Shown: piece by piece, positions 47,756 to 55,923 of the stretch
Layout of the letters: each line of letters opens with the position of its first letter
How positions within the stretch are numbered: position 1 is the first letter of the stretch
From: Caballeronia turbans
GTDB lineage: Bacteria; Pseudomonadota; Gammaproteobacteria; Burkholderiales; Burkholderiaceae
DNA length: 64,000 nucleotides
Assembly: GCA_001544655.2 (NCBI GenBank)
Contig: FCOD02000014.1
Span: 1 to 64,000, forward strand
Reading direction: 5' to 3'
Program-made: the position numbers and the translations under genes
Notes under the pieces: generated by a model
Database searches by the model: none
Told to the model about the DNA's origin: nothing
What the model saw: only the letters and a program-made list of their open reading frames with translations

Positions 47756-48054
47756 TATGACTCTCCGTGTCAATCGGGGATCGGTTCTTGGTTTTCTCTA
47801 AAGACATGTTTTTGGGAGTTTCCTGAGGGCGACGTAGCAGTAAATCTCGACGGTGGATCACGCTTCTATGGGCGGGTTGGCTACCGCATTACAGAGGTCC
47901 GCCTGATGAGCCTGCCGCCATCTAAAGTCGCAAGTCGGATTAGATCCGTTGCGTAGCTCTGTCGCGGGTTGCTCGTGTGCCGGGCTACGCCGCCTTCAAG
48001 AAACTCCTCCTTCTCGAGTGGTTCGCGTAACTGAAGCAGTGCTCAAGTTTCGCG
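47756..48054. other. spacer between the regulator gene and the IS110 transposase
   Basis: 299 bp with no gene. It should include one end of the IS110-type element, but these elements lack long terminal inverted repeats and the boundary cannot be fixed by eye. Confidence 0.4.
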
Positions 48055-49185
48055 TCACGCCATGCGCACCTCGGGCCGTAAGGCGAGCGACATCGCGAGT
48101 TGGCTGATGTCCCAGATGAACCCGGCGAGTTCGCGGGCGACCGCGACCACCGCGATGTTCTTCTGCTTGCCGCGTGCGACGAGCTTGCGATAGCGTAGGC
48201 ATAGGCGCATCTGCGCATCCCAGGCGCGCTCAACAATGGGCTTGGGGATGCCTTCGTGACGGCGCTGGATGTCAGGACTTACGCGGGCTGGGTGCTGGTA
48301 GCTCCAGGCTGCTTCGACCAGCAGCTTTCTGGCATAGCTGTTGCCGTTCTTGGTGATGCTGCCCTGGCGGCGCTTCTCGCCTGAGGAGTGTTCAGACGGC
48401 GTGACGCCTAGCCAGGCCATCAACTGGCGAGGGTGTGCGAAGCGTGACAGATCGCCCAGCTCAGCGAGCATGCCCACCGCGGTGGTGAACTGCACGCCGC
48501 GCATGGTCTGCAGGCCAAGAACCGCCGGATAAAAGCGCCAGTTGGCAACGGCCTCGCGTAACGCAGCCTCGAGCCGTTCGCATTGCGCGAGGCGGTCGTC
48601 GATCGTGCGCCGATGTTCCTCAAACGCCATTTGCTGCCATGCGCTGTCGAACGCATACGTGCTCAGCCAGCGCCGGTGCGCCGGGCTCCAGTCGGCGCGC
48701 CCGGTATAGCGCACTCCATGCGAGAGCAAGAAGGCCTTCAGCCGTTGCCGCGCACGCTTCAGATCGTCCTTGGCGCTGACCCAGGTGCGGGCCAGATCGC
48801 GAAATGCTTCGTCTTCGACGCTGGGCACGTAGACCGCTGACAGGTCGCCGGCACGCAGCGACCGCACCAGTTTGATCGCATCGCATCGGTCGGTCTTGAC
48901 GCGCTCACCGGGCTTCCTGGGAATCAACGACGGTGCGCACACCATGCAGTCGAATCCCTTCTGTACTAGCTGACGGTAAAGCACGTAGCCGCATGGGCCG
49001 GCCTCGTAGACGATGTCGATGCGTCGCGCCTTCGACTGCAGGCGCTTGCACAGGCGATCGATATCCGTCTTCGTCGTGCCGATCTTGCCGAGCAGTTCGA
49101 CCTCGCCTGCGTCGAGCGCATAGGCAACCGTGATCGAATCCTTGTGAACATCAACACCGACGTACAGCGTGCTATCGTCTTCCAT
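48055..49185 (-). CDS. IS110-family transposase
   Basis: 376-aa DEDD-type recombinase. The N-terminal RuvC-like domain has Asp12 (VGVDVHKD), Glu61 (YEAGPCG), Asp99 and Asp102 (TDRCDA). The C-terminal Transposase_20 domain contains GVTPSEHSSGEKRRQG, holding the serine region used by this family. It appears full length. The ATG at 49185 has GGAGG six bases upstream. IS110 enzymes insert their elements with an element-encoded bridge RNA; the leader upstream (beyond 49186) is the likely source in this subgroup. Confidence 0.93.
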   Translation of the reverse strand: MEDDSTLYVGVDVHKDSITVAYALDAGEVELLGKIGTTKTDIDRLCKRLQSKARRIDIVYEAGPCGYVLYRQLVQKGFDCMVCAPSLIPRKPGERVKTDRCDAIKLVRSLRAGDLSAVYVPSVEDEAFRDLARTWVSAKDDLKRARQRLKAFLLSHGVRYTGRADWSPAHRRWLSTYAFDSAWQQMAFEEHRRTIDDRLAQCERLEAALREAVANWRFYPAVLGLQTMRGVQFTTAVGMLAELGDLSRFAHPRQLMAWLGVTPSEHSSGEKRRQGSITKNGNSYARKLLVEAAWSYQHPARVSPDIQRRHEGIPKPIVERAWDAQMRLCLRYRKLVARGKQKNIAVVAVARELAGFIWDISQLAMSLALRPEVRMA

Positions 49186-50148
49186 GCTGGCCTCCGCGGT
49201 GGAAATCGCCGGGTGTGGCCCTGTCCACACCGTGCGGCTCTGGCAGCGATGCTAACCCGCGTTTGATTCCTCACGGCAGGCCAGCCTTTGCACCGCACGG
49301 GGAGTCATACTGACTAATTAGCCACGACCCCATAGCGCTTGCCGGTTCCTCGCGCCATGGGACATCGCGCTTCTCAGCCAGCACTGCTGCTGAGAACGAC
49401 TCGCTTCCCCAAGTTCCCTTTCGCCTTGTGTCGCTGCTAGGTAGCGCTCTCCCGGGAATCGCAGCGAGTACATGTTGTCGCGACGCAATTTTTGCGTGCA
49501 GTTGCTGTGGGCACGAACACGCGCGTTTGGGCGCCACGTCGCGGGTTGCCGGTTAAATAGCTTCGGAGAGCGGCTCACACAAGCCAGGCAGGTTTGTGAA
49601 CACGTGGCACCGGCTCATCGACGGATGCGCGTAATAACCGGCAGAGTTGTCGTGCTGATAGCTAAACGCGATTGCTTCCTACGACCCCATTCATTTTAAC
49701 GTCCTGCTTCGGGCACGAGGCGAACATTGGACGATCACAGTAAGTCAGCAAGAAGGGACGAAACTAGAAAGCTATCCTATTTTTGCGAGCTTTCGCTTGC
49801 TCGCATGCGCCTGTACCCCGGTACAGTGGACTTGACCGGTCGGGCCTGGACTGCCTATCAGCCACGGGAACCAGAAGGGCTGCCTCGACGGCATGGAACC
49901 AACTCGCACTGAAGCCCCACCTCACGAACGACTACCGATGAACTGTCAAGCACTAAAAATCACTAGGGTAATGAATATTCCTTTCTCATGCTCACAGACG
50001 CAATGCCCCTCCTTGAAGTGCAACATTGGCCTGCAGCGTCGTGACCAGAGATCAATGCTACAGCAAAGCAATACTTCTTCAACTCGAGCGTTTTCTTCGC
50101 TGCGTCGTGCAAGCAAGTTCGATGTAAGCGAGGAAGCGCAATGATGGA
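49186..50148. other. non-coding region upstream of the IS110 transposase
   Basis: 963 bp without a supported gene. Nearest the transposase it holds a 7-bp stem hairpin (49212-49218 with 49225-49231, loop CCCTGT), in the position expected for an IS110 non-coding RNA. A 14-bp palindrome TGTACCCCGGTACA is at 49812-49825. The outer boundary of the IS is not visible. Confidence 0.4.
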
Positions 50149-50763
50149 ATGACCACAATGACGACTTCATTGGAAATAAAGATAACGATCAACGAGTTTG
50201 TCACGCCAGACTTGTTTCGCGCCGTGTCTGCCGTCTCGAATCCAAGGCAACGAGCCGCGCTACTTAAGCGCCTCGCCGAGGACGCGCTGCGCAACAGCGG
50301 TCCGATCAGTCAGATAGCGCCGACTGCGACCTCCGGTGCGGCAGGCACCAATGTCGCGACGCGGATGATCCAATCCGGAGCTGAGCCAAGTTCATCGTCG
50401 ATTAACCCTGCGTGCCTCTTCTCCGAGACAGGCGTTTCCGACGACGACCGAAGGCAGTTCGAATGCACGGCCGACGTGGCAGGAGCCCGCTCACAGCGTG
50501 AGACCGTCGCGTCTTTGGTAGCGATCGTCCCTGACTACAAGGCAAGCGCGATGAGTTCGACAAAAGAACCGACGATGCCTGGACAACCTGTTGAATATGG
50601 TGGGACGCCCTATGCGGACACTATCGCTCAATCGAGCGGCAGGCGTGGCTTTCTCACGCAGGCGTTGGTAACGGCGGCGCTCGCTATTGAGAGAAGCGCA
50701 TACCGGCTCCGTTGCGCCATCATGGGTCGAGGAAGAAGGGCGAAGAAGATAATTGGTAAATGA
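50149..50763 (+). CDS. hypothetical protein of the accessory island
   Basis: 204 aa, or 201 from the second ATG at 50158. The N-terminal ~45 residues (ITINEFVTPDLFRAVSAVSN, then AALLKRLAEDAL) look like a folded helical segment. The middle is low-complexity Ser/Thr/Ala-rich. The C-terminus is basic (RGRRAKKIIGK). No family was recognised. It is the only rightward gene in the island, and a hairpin follows directly. Codon use is less G/C-biased than in the surface-glycan genes. It could be a plasmid- or ICE-type accessory protein. Confidence 0.5.
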   Translation: MTTMTTSLEIKITINEFVTPDLFRAVSAVSNPRQRAALLKRLAEDALRNSGPISQIAPTATSGAAGTNVATRMIQSGAEPSSSSINPACLFSETGVSDDDRRQFECTADVAGARSQRETVASLVAIVPDYKASAMSSTKEPTMPGQPVEYGGTPYADTIAQSSGRRGFLTQALVTAALAIERSAYRLRCAIMGRGRRAKKIIGK

Positions 50764-50764
50764 T

Positions 50765-50792
50765 GGAGCAGCCTTGCACTGCCCGCTGCTCC
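50765..50792 (+). terminator. hairpin immediately after the 204-aa gene
   Basis: Perfect 8-bp stem (50765-50772 with 50785-50792, loop of 12 nt) starting 1 bp after the stop codon. There is no clear U-tract, so it is terminator-like only. Confidence 0.45.
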
Positions 50793-51309
50793 TTGCGTGC
50801 GACCGATCCGATTCATGCATGATTCCGTTCTTCTGCTTGAGGACGAGTTGGGCTCGTGATTATGCATCCCGGATACGAGCGCTTAATACGTTCGTCCTCT
50901 TTCGTCGAAGTTTCAAAACGCCTGGCACATGTGCCAATACGTCGGCTTGGAGAACTCGCGACGGTCACTTTATAAAAGCGCGCAGTGTAGGCGCGAGGCT
51001 GCGGTCCGCGTCATATACCGACGCGCTTGGAAGTGAGCCTCGCGCTCAGCGGTGGCTCATAGGGTTCCGGGTGAGCTTGATTTCTGGCCACACCGCACGG
51101 GTCCAGTGTCCTCGACGTTTTCGCTTGGCAAGAGCCATATCATGGAATGGCTGCCCGTCGACTTGCCTCGCAGGCACGTGAGAAGCGTCGTTACATCAAG
51201 CGATTGCGCAAATAGGTTTGGAGCTTCCTAGTACCGACCCAGATTCGCCGTCGCAGGCCGACGCCGATGAGATCGTGAAGGGCTCACGCTCTGGCGACAA
51301 AGCGCGCTG
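50793..51309. other. 517-bp region without a supported gene
   Basis: Short frames only; no family, RNA gene or promoter recognised. It separates two oppositely oriented accessory genes. Confidence 0.4.
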
Positions 51310-52125
51310 TTACGATTCTGCTGTTCGTCCACAGATCTTCGAAATCTGGGATTTTGTATACAAGCAGATTGACATGCGACGCTCAAAGATCTTCCGAAAC
51401 GCCGTGTCGCCGCGCCGATGCAGACGAGTATAAGTAGGCCCTAAGGCGTGTCGCCAATGTCCGAACACCAACACCTTGTCGCCTTCGTTAAGCGTTCGTA
51501 GCCATTCGGATCGGCTCGTCCACACTTCAACTTGGGTTAGTTCCCCCACATTCGTACCATGGACGCAAGGCGTGGGTGCTGGGCGCTTAAGCTTTTGAAC
51601 ATACAACGACCGGTCCTTGCGTGGGATGGTCTGGATCGCGGACACATGGTCCACGAGCGCGACAGGAAAGGAAATCGATGTTTGGCCGATCCAGCGATAG
51701 GCTGCCAGAAATCGCTCTTCCTCATAATAGAAGTCGTTCCAACACACCGGCATCCCTTTGAATACCAACTTAATACGGTCTATCGGCACGCTGTCCCCTC
51801 CACATAGGGCGCGAAGCGAAATAACTCTCTTTGCAGTGTTCAGGTATGCAGATAGAAAACTTCGCAGATCATGTGAAAAATGCGGGCCGGTTTCATGCGT
51901 TGAGTCGATCGCTTGCCCGAGCGTTGCGTGCACGCGGAGAGCAGTCAAGTCGCGCATATCATTGAAGGCAAGGAGACGGAAGGAATAGCGTTCCCGCTCT
52001 AGCGCCTGCAAGAGGCCGAGCGACCGACGTGCAATCACTTGAACCTTATCGCAGAGATCGAAGACGCACGCTTTTTCGTGTGTGCCTTTCGGAAGCAGGC
52101 GGAAGTATCCTTTCACCCAGTGCAC
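51310..52125 (-). CDS. hypothetical protein, downstream part of an amber-split zinc-motif gene
   Basis: 271 aa from a GTG at 52125. The N-terminus VKGYFRLLPKGTHEKACVFD contains an H-x3-C pair that would complete a zinc site with the C-x2-C encoded just upstream. The remaining ~240 residues have no recognised domain. GTG follows the TAG stop of the 51-aa frame directly and in the same frame, with GGAGG just before it. The protein could therefore be made by reinitiation, by amber readthrough, or not at all if the pair is a nonsense-mutated gene. From memory, intact plasmid-borne relatives start with a C-x2-C..H-x3-C module. Confidence 0.6.
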   Translation of the reverse strand: MHWVKGYFRLLPKGTHEKACVFDLCDKVQVIARRSLGLLQALERERYSFRLLAFNDMRDLTALRVHATLGQAIDSTHETGPHFSHDLRSFLSAYLNTAKRVISLRALCGGDSVPIDRIKLVFKGMPVCWNDFYYEEERFLAAYRWIGQTSISFPVALVDHVSAIQTIPRKDRSLYVQKLKRPAPTPCVHGTNVGELTQVEVWTSRSEWLRTLNEGDKVLVFGHWRHALGPTYTRLHRRGDTAFRKIFERRMSICLYTKSQISKICGRTAES

Positions 52126-52281
52126 CTAACCTCCGTTCTCGCGCGCGTGTGGCGGCACGTAAGAGACAGCAGCGCCGCAATGCTTACATTTCAACGCTTT
52201 CGTTTCAGCGAGAGACGCGATTTCGTCCGCGACGATTTCTCGCCCCTCGATTGTTAGTGCGGAAGCCATCTTTGCGGCCAT
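52126..52281 (-). CDS. 51-aa N-terminal part of the amber-split zinc-motif gene
   Basis: ATG at 52281 with AGGAG nine bases upstream; stop TAG at 52126-52128. Residues 32-35 are CKHC, followed by GAAVSYVPPH. The frame continues without another stop through 51310. The strong ribosome-binding site and a C-x2-C whose partner H-x3-C lies after the stop indicate that this is the true N-terminus of a ~323-residue protein interrupted by one amber codon. Confidence 0.6.
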   Translation of the reverse strand: MAAKMASALTIEGREIVADEIASLAETKALKCKHCGAAVSYVPPHARENGG

Positions 52282-52530
52282 TACTTTTCTCCTGCGCGCT
52301 GCGGCGGCGCCGCTTTCGATGAGTGGTTATTTGATGTTTTTTTCCGACCTTTCATTGGCAATGCCAATTAAATAATCGTCGATTCGACTACGAGACACGG
52401 ACTAGACACTGGTGTTTGCGGTGACAGCGCGAACGGTTACAGTCGTGTAGGCTGCGACTTGCGCTGAAATGTGCAAGATGAGATCCGCTCTTTTTTTCCC
52501 TAGCGAATGTGATTGGCAGCGCGATTGGGA

Positions 52531-52556
52531 CTAGCCGCGCCGTCCGGCGCGGCTAG
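52531..52556. terminator. 11-bp GC-rich perfect hairpin
   Basis: The stem 52531-52541 pairs perfectly with 52546-52556, loop GTCC. It lies about 100 bp past the stop of the minus-strand two-helix protein and 250 bp before the zinc-motif gene. It could end one transcript between the two. It lacks a U-run on either side. Confidence 0.5.
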
Positions 52557-52658
52557 CCTTCAACGAAAAATTGCAGGCGCGCTGACGGCACGCCTGGTTA
52601 TTAATGGGCCTAGTGCGATGCTCCGCGAACCCAACGAGCGCAATGACGAACTACAAGG

Positions 52659-53135
52659 CTAGCGACCCGGCGTATGAACATCCGAAAAGCAAATGTGCCC
52701 GACCACAAATAGCGTCAGCGATGTGAAGCAAAGCAAAGCCGTTTCAATGATTACTCGCAAGTCCCAGGTCTTCGTCGCGTAGACCAAATAGCCTGCACCG
52801 ATCAACGCCCAGGCGCTCAGCAAATGGGCGAACCGTCCATTAAGCCGCCGCTGAGACTCAGTCGGCGCTTCAAAGAGTCGCAGGCTGGACAACGAGCGCT
52901 CGACAAGGCTAAGTTTCGCGCCTAAAACATATTCACCGTCCTGCTTGCGTTCAACTCGATAGCTGACTCCATCGACCTTGACGCTCATACTGATCTGTCG
53001 CTCCGACTTCTCTAGGATGCCGAGCAACGCACTCAGGCGCGGCGATAGGCTGAGACGAGATGACGTCTGCACCACGACATGATCGGTCAGATCCAAACCG
53101 CCTGCATAACGGACTTCCAGTACAGCGACTTTCAT
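52659..53135 (-). CDS. hypothetical protein with two C-terminal transmembrane helices
   Basis: 158 aa. AAGGAGG sits five bases before the ATG, the strongest ribosome-binding site in the island. Residues 1-~95 are soluble and may form a small beta-rich domain (LTDHVVVQTSSRLSLSPRLS, VERKQDGEYVLGAKLSL). Two membrane helices follow at about 107-124 (LLSAWALIGAGYLVYAT) and 131-150. No family was recognised. It may be an inner-membrane accessory protein of the mobile element. Confidence 0.7.
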   Translation of the reverse strand: MKVAVLEVRYAGGLDLTDHVVVQTSSRLSLSPRLSALLGILEKSERQISMSVKVDGVSYRVERKQDGEYVLGAKLSLVERSLSSLRLFEAPTESQRRLNGRFAHLLSAWALIGAGYLVYATKTWDLRVIIETALLCFTSLTLFVVGHICFSDVHTPGR

Positions 53136-53719
53136 AAAACCTCCTTAGGTGGAAAGGTACATGCCTTCAGCGTTATGCCGAAAGCGGACTACAACGGTTT
53201 AAAAAAACGAAGGCGCCGGTATGCGCGCCGCTATCAGCTCAGCCCATCGCCCCTTAAGCTCAGACACGACGGCAATAAAGTAGAGGTGCAGCGGCGTGCG
53301 AGTCGTCGCTGTCGATAAATGTCCGGTCTGACTGATCGGCATCAGGAAAGCGACCGACAATGGTGGCAACACGTCGGACGCGCTCGCGAGGGCAAGCGTG
53401 TCCTTAGTTCCGCCGGGATCGAGAGATGAAGATCTGGTGACGGACGAGCAGAAGCCGCTCGCCTGATATGTCGATGCGTTAAGACGCGGTGGGTGAACTC
53501 AATATAGACCGACAGCCATTCTCAGTGAGGCTAAAAGGTTCGAAAAAACGGCGTCTTTCCGGTTTTGCTCGGAAGCGTGCCCGGCTCTATCCGGAACGGG
53601 GGTATGGCCCGCTCTTGTGGCGGCGGGTTGCCCGAGTTGGATCGACGCTGCGCTCCCCTACCCTTAGCCTCGTTTCGCTGTATCGCTTTCGCTGTATTTC
53701 GTTCCGATTCTTCGTCGCG
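53136..53719. other. 584-bp region without a supported gene
   Basis: It contains the promoter of the two-helix protein gene. The stretch 53660-53735 has repeated 'TTTCGCTGTAT'-like words recalling the 'TTTCGCTG' words of the 234-bp tandem repeat at 57.2-57.9 kb. No gene was recognised. Confidence 0.35.
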
Positions 53720-54427
53720 TCACCGTCTTTTTCTTAAACGACGGGTCAGCACCGCCCGAGGATCGATAACGCGGCTGGCCTCGCCGGAATGACCGCATGT
53801 CCGATCTATATGGGTGTCAAGTCGCGCTGCGTCCAGATAACGTGCATGCGTTGCGCGGAAATTGATTAATCTTGTGCGCAAAAAGTAATGTAAATCGGAC
53901 AACGCTAGAACGCCGTCGGGTGCCGTCGGATGAAGGCGACAGTCCGCCTCCGCGAATATGGCGATGCTCTCGACCGGACAATCGTGCTGAGAGAGCACTG
54001 ACCGTAGATGGCGCACCGCCGGCTTTGCGCGCCGTAAAGGCGACGTGTGCACCGTGACGCCGCCCAAATCATCGATCACGAGCAGTTCATCTTCGTTGGT
54101 CCCGGGCCTGACCTCGCCCCTCCAATCGTAGTGGTTGACGACGAAAACACCGAAAGGTGTAACAGCAAGACAATGGACCAATGTGGTCGCGTTTGCGGTG
54201 CCCGGCGCATGTTCGAGGGTTAGCTCTTCGCGAAAGCGCACTTGGCTCTCACACACGCGGCCGAAGATGGGCGCGATTCGGCGGCGCAACCGCCGGCAGA
54301 TGCGTCGACGGCGTGCGCCTAAGACAGAATCGCGCTCTTGCAGATGGGTGAGGTGATCGGGGCCGCTTCGCATTCGATCGTTAAACGAATGGGATGCGGG
54401 TTCTCGTTTCTGAACTGGATTTCTCAT
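53720..54427 (-). CDS. NERD-like domain protein, copy 1
   Basis: About 235 aa from the ATG at 54427; a longer frame to 54562 is possible. The middle has TTLVHCLAVTPFGVFVVNHY followed by DWRGEV and ELLVIDDLGG, resembling the core of NERD (nuclease-related) domains, 'D-x-h-h-h-x-x-x-G-h-h-h-h-E-x-K-x-x-x-G'. The expected E-x-K is replaced by N-H-Y, so catalysis is doubtful. It is clearly paralogous to the protein at 58.0-58.7 kb over ~100 residues. It lies in a run of minus-strand accessory genes. Confidence 0.6.
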   Translation of the reverse strand: MRNPVQKREPASHSFNDRMRSGPDHLTHLQERDSVLGARRRRICRRLRRRIAPIFGRVCESQVRFREELTLEHAPGTANATTLVHCLAVTPFGVFVVNHYDWRGEVRPGTNEDELLVIDDLGGVTVHTSPLRRAKPAVRHLRSVLSQHDCPVESIAIFAEADCRLHPTAPDGVLALSDLHYFLRTRLINFRATHARYLDAARLDTHIDRTCGHSGEASRVIDPRAVLTRRLRKRR

Positions 54428-54685
54428 TTCGTTTCTCGCGGTTGGTTTATTGCGGTCATCAATCAGTCTTGGCCGAGCGCTGCAGGTTGATGGACGACAC
54501 GTTGCTAACAGATCTCGTTCGGTGTCACTCCCACCCAGCAAAGAACATTGAGCGATAGGCATCGTGACGTCGAAGATTGCTTGCGATCCTGGTTATTGAG
54601 CCAGAGGTCGCGCGCAACCGACAGTGACGCGTGAGTCCCATTGCTCGTGATAATTTCGGTTGAGCGCGTTCCAATCAGTGAACGT

Positions 54686-54970
54686 TCACGCACATTCCCG
54701 GCGACATGATGCTTCTGCAGTTAGAAGGTGTCGAAGGGCGCCTAAGCGCTTCATCTGCGCGGGGACGAGGCAGATTTCTTTCTCTAAACGCTCGAGCCGC
54801 CTGAACCAGTAGGACCGATCAAGGTAAAGCGGCAGGGGCGGTGCATTCGCGCTTAGGATGTGGCGTATCACGCTTTCAAGGTGCGTCAATTCAGCGTCCG
54901 CGCACCGTGAAGGTCGCTTCAGCTCCGACGCTCCAGACTTCGCGGTGGCTTGCCGTTTTATCGCACGCAT
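54686..54970 (-). CDS. small hypothetical protein
   Basis: 94 aa. The C-terminal ~65 residues (LTHLESVIRHILSAN, YLDRSYWFRRLERLEKEICL, KRLGALRHLL) look like an amphipathic helical domain rather than random frame. A GGAG lies about 8 bp before the ATG. No family recognised. It overlaps the 3' end of the next upstream frame by 13 bp, as in compact operons. Confidence 0.5.
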   Translation of the reverse strand: MRAIKRQATAKSGASELKRPSRCADAELTHLESVIRHILSANAPPLPLYLDRSYWFRRLERLEKEICLVPAQMKRLGALRHLLTAEASCRRECA

Positions 54971-55374
54971 GCTTTGGCTCCGCCAGCGCGAGGGCGCTGC
55001 GCGCGCATCGGGTCACGCGTGCACGCACGAGACCACATAAGGCGCGAGATACCCTGCTTACGAGCGACGCTTCGCGCTCGCGGTACGGGTAACGCATGAC
55101 ACAGACGCTTCGTTGTTGGCATAGCGGCGGAGAACTGGTTTGAACAAAACCAGCATGCCTGCGACAAATAGAAGTCAAGGCGCGCCTCCATAACGTCCCG
55201 CTCGCGCTTCGCATAACTAATTGTTTTGACCGAAACGAGCGGATTAATGCAATGCTCGCATGCAATTGGGGTCTTGTTTTCCGGTTCAGAGTACCCGTGG
55301 CTCGACGGTAGGCTTGTAGTCTCCAGCCGATGTCGCACAGCGCGTCTCAGGCGCATGGTACCGGAATGGCGCAA
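54958..55374 (-). CDS. possible small zinc-motif protein
   Basis: Up to 138 aa; the true start is unclear. The segment IACEHCINPLVSVKTISYAK followed by LDFYLSQACWFC has two C-x2-C pairs ~30 residues apart, consistent with a zinc ribbon. Flanking parts are arginine-rich and less convincing. It is adjacent to, and overlaps, the 94-aa gene. Confidence 0.35.
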   Translation of the reverse strand: MRHSGTMRLRRAVRHRLETTSLPSSHGYSEPENKTPIACEHCINPLVSVKTISYAKRERDVMEARLDFYLSQACWFCSNQFSAAMPTTKRLCHALPVPRARSVARKQGISRLMWSRACTRDPMRAQRPRAGGAKACVR

Positions 55375-55640
55375 TCAGCCACTCCCCTATCACCATGGCC
55401 GCTGCGTGGACCCACGCCGCCGAAGCGAATGAGCCCTCATTTCCGTGTCCGCGCGGCGTCCTCGCTGACGGCACATCGGTGGAGTGACATTGCGCTTTCA
55501 GCGTCCTCGCACGTCAGGATTTTGTGGGTGAACGCGCGACCATAGAGAGGACGAAACTGCGCCGATGCGCCCCACACCAATGCGTTAATACTGGCGGCGG
55601 ACGGCGAGTCATGAGCGTTGGGTTGCCGATCGCTGAGCAA

Positions 55641-55882
55641 TGATTGGCGCGACGCTGGGGGCCATCGGCGTTGCGACGCTCGGCTGACATCCAAGATTGA
55701 CGGTTGTCGATCGAACCACTTCCCGCGAGACGACTTGCGGCGACGTCATCTGCGGCAACGCTATCCGGATAGCGGCACTTTCGAGAAATGACGCACAGAA
55801 GCTTGGCGCTGTTGGCCCAACGCTAGGGGACATTGTCGCTGCGGCGCTCGGCACATCCAAGATTGACGATTGTCGATCCAAG
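55641..55882. repeat. imperfect ~75-bp direct repeat flanking a palindrome
   Basis: 55641-55716 and 55806-55882 share GCG-CGCTCGG then ACATCCAAGATTGACG and TTGTCGATC, at a period of about 166 bp. The 16-bp palindrome at 55759-55774 lies between them. The array is just beyond the 3' end of the double-HTH ParB-like gene. 55375-55923 holds no supported gene. Confidence 0.6.
55759..55774. promoter_or_regulatory. 16-bp perfect palindrome, copy 1 (candidate ParB-type site)
   Basis: CGCTATCCGGATAGCG, identical to the site at 59613-59628. It lies about 150 bp past the 3' end of the ParB-like gene. Length and perfect symmetry recall parS-like centromere sites. Confidence 0.55.
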
Positions 55883-55923
55883 CATGCGAGACCCGTCGTC
55901 CAGCCCATCGTTAAATGTGATCT

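Noticed and set aside
49812-49825. Palindrome TGTACCCCGGTACA
   Set aside because: A single copy in non-coding DNA near an IS; no partner site or gene to interpret it with.
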